64,000 nt of DNA from JAJDIA01 sp031555145 (GCA_031555145.1 JAVBUR010000017.1:1-64000); one strand, 5' to 3'; counted from the stretch's first letter, positions 1-8,420 are shown. Made by a program: numbers and translations. The notes: generated by a model not told the origin, from the letters alone.

Positions 1-1519
1 CGATTTCAGCGAACCGTTGAAGCGAACCTCCTCTCATCGGCTGTTGGCTATCCGGCGAGGAGAAGCAGAAGGATATTTGCGGGTTAACATTGTGCCCGAT
101 ATCGACTATTGCGTCAATAAACTGATCAACCGCTTTGTCAAGACTGATGGTGAATGTGGGGATCATGTGTGTATGGCGATCGAAGATTCGTTTAAACGTC
201 TCCTCCGCCCTTCCATCGAAACAGAGTTTGCCAATATAAGCAAGGCCAAAGCCGACGAAGAAGCTATCCGCGTATTTACCGAGAACCTGCGTCAGCTGTT
301 GTTGGCAGCGCCTTTGGGACAGAAGCGAGTGTTGGGTATCGACCCCGGCTACCGTACCGGTTGCAAACTGGTATGTCTGGATGCGCAAGGGAACCTGCTG
401 CATTTCGAAGCCATTTATCCGAATCCTCCTCAGAGCGAACGGAGCAAGGCAGCGGCTAAAGTATCCCAGTTAGTTGCATCCTATGAAATAGAAGCTATAG
501 CTATAGGTAATGGTACCGCCAGCCGTGAGACGGAAGATTTTATCACCAATATTCGTTACGACCGTAAGGTACAGGTGTTTGTCGTCAGTGAAAACGGCGC
601 TTCCATCTATTCGGCATCGAAGGTGGCGCGTGATGAATTCCCGGATTATGATGTGACTGTTCGCGGCGCTGTCAGTATCGGACGACGCTTGATGGATCCG
701 CTGGCCGAGTTGGTAAAGATTGACCCGAAAAGCATCGGGGTCGGACAGTATCAGCATGACGTGGATCAATCGGCATTGAAGAAGAGCCTTGACCAGACGG
801 TGGAAAGCTGTGTAAACCTGGTCGGCGTGAATGTGAATACCGCCAGTAAACATTTGCTGGCCTATATATCGGGACTTTCCCAGACGTTGGCGCAAAATAT
901 TGTTGATTACCGTGCCGAGCATGGTCCTTTCCAATCCCGTCGGGAACTGTTGAAGGTCCCCCGGATGGGTGAGAAGACCTTTGAACAATGTGCCGGTTTC
1001 CTTCGTGTGCCCGGGAGTCAGAACCCGCTGGATAATTCGGCCGTACACCCAGAGAGCTATGTCATTGTGGAGAAGATAGCAACTAATCTTCAATGTTCCG
1101 TCTCCGAACTGATTGCCAATAAAGAACTAAAGAAGAAGGTCAATCCGGAAGCCTATATTACGGCAAAGACCGGGTTGCCGACCTTATTGGATATTATGAG
1201 CGAACTGGATAAGCCGGGACGCGACCCGCGTTCGACCATCCAGGTATTCTCGTTCGATCCGAACGTGAAGAGTATCGAAGACTTGCGTGAAGGAATGCAA
1301 CTGCCCGGTATTGTGACGAATATAACCAACTTCGGCTGTTTTGTCGATATAGGTATCAAGGAAGATGGCTTGGTGCATATCTCCGAACTGGCAGACCGCT
1401 TTGTGAGTGATCCTACCCAGATCGTATCACTGCACCAGCACGTGAAGGTGCGGGTCATGTATGTCGACCTTCAGCGCCATCGTGTTCAGTTGTCAATGAG
1501 AGCCGCCGTACAGGAATGA
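1..1519 (+). CDS. tex: Tex-family RNA-binding protein, C-terminal part (5' end outside window)
   Basis: The reading frame is open from the first base, so the gene starts upstream and about 506 C-terminal residues are visible; full Tex proteins are usually 700 or more residues. Visible domains in order are the end of the N-terminal helical region (EPLKR, SHRLLAIRRGE), a YqgF/RNase H-like fold beginning at VLGIDPGYRTG, a helix-hairpin-helix region (PFQSRRELLKVPRMGEKTFE) and a C-terminal S1 RNA-binding domain (GIVTNITNFGCFVDIG to VQLSMR). Tex is a cytoplasmic nucleic-acid-binding protein linked to transcription. The stop codon overlaps the start of the next gene by 4 bp (ATGA), so the two are probably translationally coupled. 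The internal TTG near base 17 is not a real start. Confidence 0.95.
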   Translation, partial: DFSEPLKRTSSHRLLAIRRGEAEGYLRVNIVPDIDYCVNKLINRFVKTDGECGDHVCMAIEDSFKRLLRPSIETEFANISKAKADEEAIRVFTENLRQLLLAAPLGQKRVLGIDPGYRTGCKLVCLDAQGNLLHFEAIYPNPPQSERSKAAAKVSQLVASYEIEAIAIGNGTASRETEDFITNIRYDRKVQVFVVSENGASIYSASKVARDEFPDYDVTVRGAVSIGRRLMDPLAELVKIDPKSIGVGQYQHDVDQSALKKSLDQTVESCVNLVGVNVNTASKHLLAYISGLSQTLAQNIVDYRAEHGPFQSRRELLKVPRMGEKTFEQCAGFLRVPGSQNPLDNSAVHPESYVIVEKIATNLQCSVSELIANKELKKKVNPEAYITAKTGLPTLLDIMSELDKPGRDPRSTIQVFSFDPNVKSIEDLREGMQLPGIVTNITNFGCFVDIGIKEDGLVHISELADRFVSDPTQIVSLHQHVKVRVMYVDLQRHRVQLSMRAAVQE

Positions 1520-2004
1520 AAGAGAAGATCAGCAAAACAAACGCCGCCCGGTTGCTCGACCAGGCCAAAGTGGGGTATCAGTTAATACCCTATGAGGTGG
1601 ATGAGAGCGACTTAAGCGCTGTACATGTGGCAGCGCAGTTGGGAGAGGATATCCGCCAGGTATTCAAGACACTGGTGTTGCATGGCGACCGTAGCGGTTA
1701 CTTTGTATGCATCATCCCGGGTGGTGATGAACTGGATCTGAAGAAGGCCGCTAAGGTATCGGGCAACAAGAACTGCGAACTGATCCCGATGAAAGAGTTG
1801 TTACCTTTGACGGGATATATCCGTGGAGCCTGTTCGCCGATAGGGATGAAGAAGCATTTCCCAACCTATATCCATACGACGGTGAATGACTTCCTGTATG
1901 TATATGTCAGTGCTGGTCAGCGTGGGTTACAGATACGGCTCGTACCGGCCGATCTTCTTCGTCAGGCAAGGGCGGAAGCGGCGGATTTGGTCGAAGAAGC
2001 ATAA
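1516..2004 (+). CDS. ybaK: Cys-tRNA(Pro)/Cys-tRNA(Cys) deacylase, YbaK/EbsC family
   Basis: This 162-residue protein is the normal size for YbaK. It matches the YbaK/aminoacyl-tRNA deacylase fold throughout: KTNAARLLDQAKVGYQLIPY at the N-terminus, then QVFKTLVLHG, ELDLKKAAKVSG and the GYIRGACSPIGMKKHFPTYI loop typical of the family. Family members hydrolyse mischarged Cys-tRNA(Pro) made by prolyl-tRNA synthetase, so the role is translational quality control in the cytoplasm. The ATG overlaps the tex stop codon by 4 bp. No terminator hairpin is obvious in the 98 bases before the histidine kinase. Exact substrate preference cannot be told from sequence. Confidence 0.92.
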   Translation: MKEKISKTNAARLLDQAKVGYQLIPYEVDESDLSAVHVAAQLGEDIRQVFKTLVLHGDRSGYFVCIIPGGDELDLKKAAKVSGNKNCELIPMKELLPLTGYIRGACSPIGMKKHFPTYIHTTVNDFLYVYVSAGQRGLQIRLVPADLLRQARAEAADLVEEA

Positions 2005-2102
2005 TTGTTGTTGATGAGGGTGTTAAGATCGTAAATTATGATCGTTGGAAACGATTTTCTTTTTACTTTTACCTTTTGTTAAGCTATAAGTTTGGAATGT
2101 AT

Positions 2103-4583
2103 ATGAAAAAGCAGCAGTATGAACGCATTGGACGTAATGTGGTGTTCGGCTATATCTTGTTGGCCGTAATTGCACTGGTATCTATCAGTTACCTATATAC
2201 GATCATTGAAAAGATTGCGGCGGAGGAAGATGTGAATACCGTTCCCCGTCAAAAGATCTATCTGGTAACCAATACACAGACGTTATTGTATGAAAGTGAA
2301 ACCATGGGGCAACTGATCGATATGCCTGAGGATGATTATACCTATTATAATGAAACCCTCGACCAGGCAGCAGAGAATATGGAGCAGTTGCGTTTACTGG
2401 TAGCCGATACGTTGTTCCATCAGAAAATCGATACGATCCAGATGCTATTGGAACGAAAACGAGACAATACCGCGCTCTTGCTCCAGATCTGGAAAGAAGC
2501 CAATGCCGACCTGTATGCGAAGAATATCCGGAAAGCCTTGGAACAGAAATCGGAGGACGTGAGCCTGGCCTCTGTCTCAGAGCAGGTAAACGTGAAACAG
2601 GACACGGTGATCGTACAAAGTGCCCCTAAGAAGAAAACATTCTTTAAACGCCTAGCCGAGGTGTTTGTACCTTCGGAAGTGCGCGATTCCAGTATCCGGT
2701 TATCGGGCAACCAACAGGTGGTAAAGGATACGACGCTGAATACCTATAACCCGGATGAGGCGATTTCGAAAACTTTGCGGGGTATTCAAAGTAGTGTGGC
2801 TTCTGAACGCGAACGGCTGCGTGTCTTGCTGGTCGACCGTTCGTCTGCCCTCCGCTATGACAACAGTGTGATTTCTGCAAGGATCAACCAGATCCTCCGT
2901 TCTATCGAAGAAGAAGAATTACAGGCTTCCGTCTCCCGTTTGGAGAAACGGCAGGATATATTGGAAAAGACATCTTGGCTGATCAGCGTCATTGCAATGG
3001 TGTCACTGGGGGTCGCCATTTTCTTCCTGTTCTTTATCGGACGTGACTTGTCGAAAAGCAAGTATTACCGTAAGCAGTTGGAAAAGGAGAAGAAGTATAC
3101 CGAGAACCTGCTCAATAGCCGTGAAAAGCTGATTCTGACTATTGGACATGATATACGGGCTCCGCTCTCGTCTATCATCGGTTATACGGAGTTGTTGCAA
3201 CGTTCGTTCCCGGATGAAAAGCAACGGATGTACCTGCGTAATATGAGTGGCTCGTCCGGCCATATCCTTTCATTGGTGAATGATTTGCTCGACTTCCAGC
3301 GATTGGATTCCGGTCAGATGGAGATTCATGAGATTCCGTTTAAGATTCCTGAATTATGTAATGATATCTACCAGAGCTTTCAACCGCAGGCGGCTTCGAA
3401 AGGATTAGAGTTGAAGCTTCGGTTAGAAACGGCCTCCGATGCGGTTTATATGGGTGACCCTATCCGTATCCGGCAGATTGCGGGTAATCTGTTATCAAAT
3501 GCGTTGAAGTTTACAAACGAGGGTGCCGTGACGTTGCTGGTAGACTGTCCTCAGCCCGAAGATGCAACAACTGCCACGCTGACCATTACAGTCAGTGATA
3601 CCGGTGCCGGTATCCCGGAGGCGGAACAGGAACGGATCTTTGCCGAATTTACCCGACTGGCCGGAGCAGAGAAAACGGAAGGATTCGGTCTGGGACTTTC
3701 AATCACCAGTAAGCTGACGGCTTTGCTGGGTGGTATGATCTCACTACATAGTGTAGAAGGGCAGGGGAGTGACTTTACTGTGACCATTCCTTTGACTCTG
3801 GCAGAAAATCAGACATTGCCCGAAACTGAGAGTGAAACAGATGTGAAAGCTAATCCGTTTGCCGACCGCTCTGTCACCTGCCTGATTATAGACGATGACT
3901 TGTTGCAAATCGTATTGATGGAAGAAATCCTGAAGCAGAACCATCTCAATGTCGTTTCATGCACCAATCCACGACTCGTACTCGATATGTTGAAGAAAGC
4001 ACATTTTGATATTGTGATCACCGATATACAGATGCCGGGCATGGACGGGTACGACCTGATCCGGCAAATCCGTTCTTCCGACCTGTCTGATGCCGATACG
4101 ATTCCGGTGGTTGCCCTTTCGGCCACTGTGGGCAGAGATCACAAACGGTATGAAGAAGCTGGCTTTACCGATTCACTCAGTAAGCCCTTCTCTTCGGAAG
4201 AACTGATTACGCTGTTGAAAAAGATCATTCCTGATCTGCCGGATACGGGTAAACGGCCCGACTTTTCTTCGTTGACTGCTTTTGCCGGTGAAGACAAAAC
4301 GGCTTCCGATAATATCATGCGTACATTCTCTGCCGAGACACAAAAGAATCTGTCCCTGTTGAAACAGGCGTTGGCTGAATCAGACCGGAAACTCTCCGAG
4401 CGTATTTCACATAAAATGATTCCGGTCTCCACCATGCTGGGGGCCAATACGCTGGTGCAACAGCTACGAATACTGGAAAGGGATGATGTGGAAATATCGG
4501 ATGCCGGCTGGCGACATTTACTTTCTGACGTGATCCGGCAAATCGAATCGATGGTGACAGATGCCGAATTGGGGAGTGAGTAA
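2103..4583 (+). CDS. Membrane hybrid sensor histidine kinase with REC and Hpt domains
   Basis: About 826 residues. A transmembrane helix lies near residues 12-35, then a roughly 250-residue extracytoplasmic sensor region with no recognised domain and predicted helical character, then a second transmembrane helix (SWLISVIAMVSLGVAIFFLF). The cytoplasmic part has HisKA with phosphoacceptor H349 in GHDIRAPLSS, HATPase_c (NLLSNALKF, DTGAGIPEAE, GFGLGLSI), a REC domain with phosphoacceptor D641 in ITDIQMPGMDG, and a C-terminal Hpt domain with H770 in ISHKMIPVSTMLGA. The layout predicts a four-step His-Asp-His-Asp relay. I chose ATG 2103, which has GGA 8 bases upstream; ATG 2097 or TTG 2076 are alternatives. 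The likely partner is the NtrC-type regulator that follows. Confidence 0.92.
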   Translation: MKKQQYERIGRNVVFGYILLAVIALVSISYLYTIIEKIAAEEDVNTVPRQKIYLVTNTQTLLYESETMGQLIDMPEDDYTYYNETLDQAAENMEQLRLLVADTLFHQKIDTIQMLLERKRDNTALLLQIWKEANADLYAKNIRKALEQKSEDVSLASVSEQVNVKQDTVIVQSAPKKKTFFKRLAEVFVPSEVRDSSIRLSGNQQVVKDTTLNTYNPDEAISKTLRGIQSSVASERERLRVLLVDRSSALRYDNSVISARINQILRSIEEEELQASVSRLEKRQDILEKTSWLISVIAMVSLGVAIFFLFFIGRDLSKSKYYRKQLEKEKKYTENLLNSREKLILTIGHDIRAPLSSIIGYTELLQRSFPDEKQRMYLRNMSGSSGHILSLVNDLLDFQRLDSGQMEIHEIPFKIPELCNDIYQSFQPQAASKGLELKLRLETASDAVYMGDPIRIRQIAGNLLSNALKFTNEGAVTLLVDCPQPEDATTATLTITVSDTGAGIPEAEQERIFAEFTRLAGAEKTEGFGLGLSITSKLTALLGGMISLHSVEGQGSDFTVTIPLTLAENQTLPETESETDVKANPFADRSVTCLIIDDDLLQIVLMEEILKQNHLNVVSCTNPRLVLDMLKKAHFDIVITDIQMPGMDGYDLIRQIRSSDLSDADTIPVVALSATVGRDHKRYEEAGFTDSLSKPFSSEELITLLKKIIPDLPDTGKRPDFSSLTAFAGEDKTASDNIMRTFSAETQKNLSLLKQALAESDRKLSERISHKMIPVSTMLGANTLVQQLRILERDDVEISDAGWRHLLSDVIRQIESMVTDAELGSE

Positions 4584-4619
4584 TGGGGAAATATTCCACA
4601 AGTGGGGAAATATTCCCCA
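4584..4619 (+). repeat. Tandem duplicated hairpin unit after the kinase stop codon
   Basis: TGGGGAAATATTCC occurs at 4584-4597 and again at 4603-4616, 19 bp apart. The second copy folds perfectly as TGGGGAA-ATA-TTCCCCA (4603-4619); the first has a mismatch in its right arm. There is no T-run after it, so it may be a 3' RNA stabiliser or a protein site and not a classical terminator. Confidence 0.5.
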
Positions 4620-4631
4620 ATAAACTCCCGA

Positions 4632-4725
4632 GCCTAAAAGTTTGGCACGCGTGACAGGACTACTAAATGCATTGATTTACTGCATGTTGTGATTGTTTGA
4701 CAATAAGGGCTAAAGGTTTGGCACG
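4632..4725 (+). repeat. Direct repeat of an 18-bp block containing the -24 element
   Basis: GCCTAAAAGTTTGGCACG at 4632-4649 and GGCTAAAGGTTTGGCACG at 4708-4725 match at 16 of 18 positions, 76 bp apart. Only the downstream copy is followed by a -12-like box. The upstream copy may be a decayed promoter. Confidence 0.5.
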
Positions 4726-4734
4726 GTATTTTCA
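4718..4734 (+). promoter_or_regulatory. Sigma54 (RpoN)-type -24/-12 promoter
   Basis: The sequence TTGGCACG, then GTAT, then TTTCA fits the sigma54 consensus TTGGCACG-N4-TTGCW with a single mismatch in the -12 box (TTTCA for TTGCA). Spacing is exact. A transcript would start near 4746. It lies 196 bases before the gene for a sigma54 activator, which suggests autoregulation or a nearby target. A second, probably degenerate, TTGGCACG lies at 4642-4649 without a matching -12 box. Confidence 0.55.
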
Positions 4735-4745
4735 ATATACTATAT

Positions 4746-4875
4746 GCAATACGTTCCAAACATTAACCCTGCCTAAAGAAGTGAAGAAACTTCTGTATAT
4801 ACGTGCAGTAAAACAAAAAGAAAAATCTATCCTTGGCAAAAAGAACATCGTGATTGATGTTCTTTTTGTGTTTTT
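4746..4875 (+). ncRNA. Candidate sigma54-dependent small RNA
   Basis: The interval runs from the expected start of the sigma54-type promoter to the end of a strong terminator, about 130 nt, with no convincing open reading frame. It contains an internal stem AGAAGT/ACTTCT near 4776-4793 and the terminal 12-bp stem. It could instead be a long attenuated leader of the regulator gene at 4930. No homology to a known RNA family was recognised. Confidence 0.3.
4838..4867 (+). terminator. Intrinsic terminator upstream of the sigma54 activator gene
   Basis: AAAAAGAACATC (4838-4849) and GATGTTCTTTTT (4856-4867) form a perfect 12-bp stem with a 6-nt loop, followed by GTGTTTTTATT. It is the strongest hairpin in this gap and lies between the sigma54-type promoter and the start codon at 4930. 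Confidence 0.65.
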
Positions 4876-4929
4876 ATTACTTACTTTGCAACTTGCCATA
4901 AAATAACAAAGAAATAACAGAGATTTCCT

Positions 4930-6270
4930 ATGTCTTCGATATTGATCGTAGAAGATGATATTACGTTTTCCCTGATGTTGTCTACCTGGCTTGGAAAGAA
5001 AGGCTTTAAGGTACATTCAGTTGCCGCAGTGAAAGATGCGCAGGAAACGATCCGGAAGAATATCTATCAATTGGTTCTTTCCGATCTGCGTTTGCCGGAT
5101 GGCGACGGTATCGGCCTGTTGAAATGGGCCAATGAGCAATCTGTCGGCATCCCTTTTATTATGATGACCAGTTATGCCGATATTCAGACGGCTGTGCAAG
5201 CGATGAAACTGGGCGCGTCCGACTATATCGCCAAGCCATTGAACCCCGATGAATTATTGGTTAAGATACAGGAACTTATACAGGCTCCGGCTTCAGCTAA
5301 ACCGGCCAAAGCCCCTAAACCGGTTGCGGCATCACCCGCTCAGTCGGGCGATTATGTGACGGGAGTCAGTAAAGGTGCTCTTCAGGTATATGAACATGCC
5401 CGGCTGGTAGCCCCCACGGATATGTCGGTGCTGATCACCGGTTCCAGTGGTACAGGTAAGGAATATGTGGCGCGTTACCTGCACGAACACAGCAATCGGC
5501 AGAAAGCCCCGTTCGTTCCGGTCGACTGTGGAGCAATTCCTAAAGAACTGGCAGCATCCGAATTTTTTGGCCATATCAAAGGCTCATTTACCGGAGCGAT
5601 TGAAAATAAGACCGGCGCTTTTGTTGCTGCCCAAGGTGGCACTATTTTTCTGGATGAGATAGGGAACCTCACCTATGAAGTACAGGTACAACTCCTGCGT
5701 GCCTTGCAGGAACGTAAGGTAAAACCCGTAGGCAGTAACCAGGAGATACCGATCAATGTACGCCTGATCTCGGCAACAAACGAGAACCTGCGTGATGCCA
5801 TCGGTAAAGGGGAATTCAGGGAAGACCTCTACCACCGAATCAATGAATTTACGATCCGCATTCCTGATATGCGGGACCGAAAAGAGGATATTATGTTGTT
5901 TGCCAACAATTTCCTTGCGCAGGCAAACCGCGAACTGCATAAACAGATTGCAGGTTTTGATCCGGAAACCATCCAACTGTTTGAATCATATGCCTGGCCG
6001 GGTAACCTGCGCCAGATGAAAAATGTGGTTAAGTATGCAACATTATTGGCCTCCGGGTCGTCTATTACTAAAAGGGAGCTGCCGGAAGAACTTACACAGT
6101 ATGTGCCTTCGGTAGCTGGCGTCATATCCCTGAAGGACGAAGACCATGAGCGTGAGCTGATTCGGAAAGCCTTGAGGGAAGCCGACAATAACAAGTCGAA
6201 AGCGGCTCAATTGCTTGGTATCGATCGGAAAACCCTTTATAACAAGATGAGATTATACCAGTTGGATTAA
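4930..6270 (+). CDS. NtrC-family sigma54-dependent response regulator
   Basis: 446 residues with the full NtrC layout. The N-terminal REC domain (VEDD, phosphoacceptor D52 in LSDLRLPDGDG, and SDYIAKPLNPDE) is followed by a proline/alanine-rich linker. The AAA+ domain has Walker A GSSGTGKE (171-178), the sigma54-contact loop as GSFTGA (218-223) instead of the usual GAFTGA, Walker B GGTIFLDEIGNL and YAWPGNLRQMKN. A Fis-type HTH (NKSKAAQLLGIDRKTLYNKM) is at the C-terminus. It should oligomerise on phosphorylation and activate RpoN promoters. It follows the hybrid kinase and precedes the phosphoethanolamine transferase by only 6 bp, so it probably controls and is co-transcribed with the transferase. 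Confidence 0.95.
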   Translation: MSSILIVEDDITFSLMLSTWLGKKGFKVHSVAAVKDAQETIRKNIYQLVLSDLRLPDGDGIGLLKWANEQSVGIPFIMMTSYADIQTAVQAMKLGASDYIAKPLNPDELLVKIQELIQAPASAKPAKAPKPVAASPAQSGDYVTGVSKGALQVYEHARLVAPTDMSVLITGSSGTGKEYVARYLHEHSNRQKAPFVPVDCGAIPKELAASEFFGHIKGSFTGAIENKTGAFVAAQGGTIFLDEIGNLTYEVQVQLLRALQERKVKPVGSNQEIPINVRLISATNENLRDAIGKGEFREDLYHRINEFTIRIPDMRDRKEDIMLFANNFLAQANRELHKQIAGFDPETIQLFESYAWPGNLRQMKNVVKYATLLASGSSITKRELPEELTQYVPSVAGVISLKDEDHERELIRKALREADNNKSKAAQLLGIDRKTLYNKMRLYQLD

Positions 6271-6276
6271 CGGAAG

Positions 6277-7989
6277 ATGAACAATTCTCTACGCTGGATC
6301 AAGTGTTTCGCTTCGCAAAAGTATCTGTACATCGTTTTCATACTTTTGTTTCTTGTGCCTAACTTCGTTTTATTTATAACGGAGCCACAGCCGGTGCTGA
6401 CTGCATTGGCCTCTTTCTGTTTGCCCCTTTCCCTTTGGATGGCATTGCTGTTGGTATTCCGTAAACCGGGTATCGTGGCATGGATCCTGTTTCCGAAGAT
6501 TATCCTCGATGGCGGACAGGTCGTGTTGCTCTGCCTCTTTGGCGAATCGGTGATTGCGGTGGATATGTTTCTTAACCTTACCAGCTCCAATTCTTCCGAA
6601 GCCGGTGAGTTGCTCAGTAATATATTATTGATCATTCTTGGCGTTTTCTTCCTGTATACATTGCCTACGTTGTACCTGGCCTGGCATTCGGTTCGGCTGA
6701 AAGACCGCTTGCCGGATGCTTTCCGCCGGAAGAGCCTGTATGGCAGCCTTGGCGCCTTTGCACTGGGTGTGTTATTTGCAATCCTTTCCCCGTTGCAGGA
6801 CTATGGTTTTTCGTTGAAGAATGATGTTTACCCGGCCAATGCTGTGTATAACCTGTATTTTGCGTTGAACAAGGCCGAACGGAATGCAAACTATACAAAA
6901 ACGTCTGCCGACTTTACATTCGGCGCCGTCAAACCGGCGCCGTCAGACGGACAACGGGAGATTTATGTCCTGGTTGTAGGCGAAACCGCCCGCGCCATGG
7001 AATGGGGCTTGTATGGATACGAACGAGAGACCACGCCCCGCATGAGCAGCCTGGACGGCCTTGTCTGTTATCGCGACGCCGTCACCCAATCCAACAATAC
7101 CCATAAGAGTGTCCCTATCATTCTGTCGGGTGCCAGTGCGGAAGATTACGACCGTATCTATAACGAGAAAAGTATTGTTGCCGCTTTCCGGGAAGCCGGC
7201 TTTTATACCGTTGCTATCGTTAACCAGAAGTTGAACACCTCTATCATTGCCTCTTTTTACAACGAAGCGGATACTGTGCTCAAAATGACTGCCGACAAAT
7301 CCACCGCCTTCCGTTATGACGGCGACATCCTGCAACCCCTACAGGAAGCCTTGCAAAACACCGAAGGCAATCTCTTTGTTGTTCTTCACACCTACGGCTC
7401 GCATTTCAATTACCATGAACGGTATCCTACAGCGTTTGCCCTGTATACCCCCGAGAAGCCCGACGCCATCCGTAAATCCGAAAAAGCAGAGATGCGGAAT
7501 GCTTACGACAATTCAATCTACTATACCGACTATGTACTGGGCCAGATTGTGGATATGCTTAACGATACCCATGCCTGTACCTCGATGCTGTATTTGAGTG
7601 ACCACGGCGAAGATATCTACGACGACGACCGTGATCGCTACCTGCACGCTTCGCCGATACCCACCTACTATCAGTTGCATATCCCATATATCATCTGGTT
7701 CTCAGAAAACTATCGTCACACCTATGGCGAGAAATACCAACAAGCTATTGGCCATCAGCCCATGCCGGTCAGTACCAATACTGTCTTCCATACTATGCTC
7801 GACCTGGCTGGTGTGGAAACGACTGTCTTGAACCCGGAGCTAGCCTTAACTAACCCAGCTTTTACCGTCCGCGATCGCATGTACCTCGACGATCACGACG
7901 ACCCCATCCCATTTTGGCACGTAGGATTAAAGAAAGAAGACTACGAAATGCTGGATAAATGGCAGATTGCTTACGATAAGGGAAACTGA
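6277..7989 (+). CDS. Phosphoethanolamine transferase, sulfatase-fold inner-membrane protein (EptA-like)
   Basis: 570 residues: about five N-terminal transmembrane helices (to residue ~180), then a periplasmic alkaline-phosphatase/sulfatase-fold domain. Visible active-site pieces are VVGETAR (metal-binding Glu), the predicted nucleophile Thr in SNNTHKS, HTYGSH and YLSDHGED with a further His in LHAS. These fit the EptA/OpgE group, which moves phosphoethanolamine from phosphatidylethanolamine to lipid A or another envelope glycan. The gene starts 6 bp after the sigma54 regulator, with GGAAG as ribosome binding site. The context suggests induced envelope modification, such as cationic-peptide resistance, but the acceptor cannot be told from sequence. 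Confidence 0.85.
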   Translation: MNNSLRWIKCFASQKYLYIVFILLFLVPNFVLFITEPQPVLTALASFCLPLSLWMALLLVFRKPGIVAWILFPKIILDGGQVVLLCLFGESVIAVDMFLNLTSSNSSEAGELLSNILLIILGVFFLYTLPTLYLAWHSVRLKDRLPDAFRRKSLYGSLGAFALGVLFAILSPLQDYGFSLKNDVYPANAVYNLYFALNKAERNANYTKTSADFTFGAVKPAPSDGQREIYVLVVGETARAMEWGLYGYERETTPRMSSLDGLVCYRDAVTQSNNTHKSVPIILSGASAEDYDRIYNEKSIVAAFREAGFYTVAIVNQKLNTSIIASFYNEADTVLKMTADKSTAFRYDGDILQPLQEALQNTEGNLFVVLHTYGSHFNYHERYPTAFALYTPEKPDAIRKSEKAEMRNAYDNSIYYTDYVLGQIVDMLNDTHACTSMLYLSDHGEDIYDDDRDRYLHASPIPTYYQLHIPYIIWFSENYRHTYGEKYQQAIGHQPMPVSTNTVFHTMLDLAGVETTVLNPELALTNPAFTVRDRMYLDDHDDPIPFWHVGLKKEDYEMLDKWQIAYDKGN

Positions 7990-8215
7990 TACCTGCCGGA
8001 TCGGAATCTGCTTGGGAAGGTGATACCCCTGGGAATATTCAATATTAAGTTCCTTGCTGCATTTCAAAGTGCACGATGCACTTGTAGTGTCGTTGTGCGC
8101 ATACCTATGCCCTGAAATACGGTATAAGTGAGGGTAAAATGAATAAAAAACACGTTTTCATGGAAGATTGAAAATGGCAGATGTCCCTTTTGTGAAGAGG
8201 GTTTTAGGTGTTCGG

Positions 8216-8231
8216 AAAAACGATCGTTTTT
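8216..8231. promoter_or_regulatory. Palindromic operator candidate, copy 1
   Basis: AAAAACGATCGTTTTT is a perfect 16-bp palindrome with no loop, which suits a dimeric DNA-binding protein better than an RNA hairpin. A second copy lies 188 bp (centre to centre) downstream, upstream of the collagen-like lipoprotein gene. Confidence 0.45.
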
Positions 8232-8402
8232 CTGGACATTGCTTATTCGTGGCAAAGGTAATAAAGGAAACGAATTTTGAACAATAATTAATACGAAAAA
8301 TGAATTAAAATGTAAAATAGGCAGTTTTTCATGCTGCAAAGCATCTTTTTCAACACCTTTTCTGTGTTTACGGATTTTTGTTAATCCAGCTTAATATTCT
8401 TG

Positions 8403-8420
8403 AAAAAACGATCGTTTTTT
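8403..8420. promoter_or_regulatory. Palindromic operator candidate, copy 2
   Basis: AAAAAACGATCGTTTTTT is a perfect 18-bp palindrome sharing its inner 16 bp with the copy at 8216. It lies 111 bp before the lipoprotein start codon. The binding protein is unknown. Confidence 0.45.

Larger units (their letters stand above)
4584..4929 (+). other. Intergenic region: duplicated hairpin, duplicated -24-like block, sigma54-type promoter, terminator
   Basis: No gene is visible in these 346 bases, but the region is densely structured. It holds a duplicated TGGGGAAATATTCC unit just after the kinase stop codon, two copies of an 18-bp block ending TTTGGCACG, one good sigma54-type promoter and a 12-bp-stem terminator. 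These are listed separately. The arrangement means the kinase and regulator genes are probably not one simple transcript. Confidence 0.6.

Noticed and set aside
2076..2102. TTG 2076 as start of the hybrid kinase
   Set aside because: ATG 2103 has a well-spaced GGA and begins a normal MKKQ-type N-terminus just before the membrane helix.
5583..5600. GSFTGA instead of GAFTGA in the sigma54 activator as a sign of lost sigma54 contact
   Set aside because: Ser at this position is seen in working NtrC-family proteins, and Walker A, Walker B and HTH are intact.
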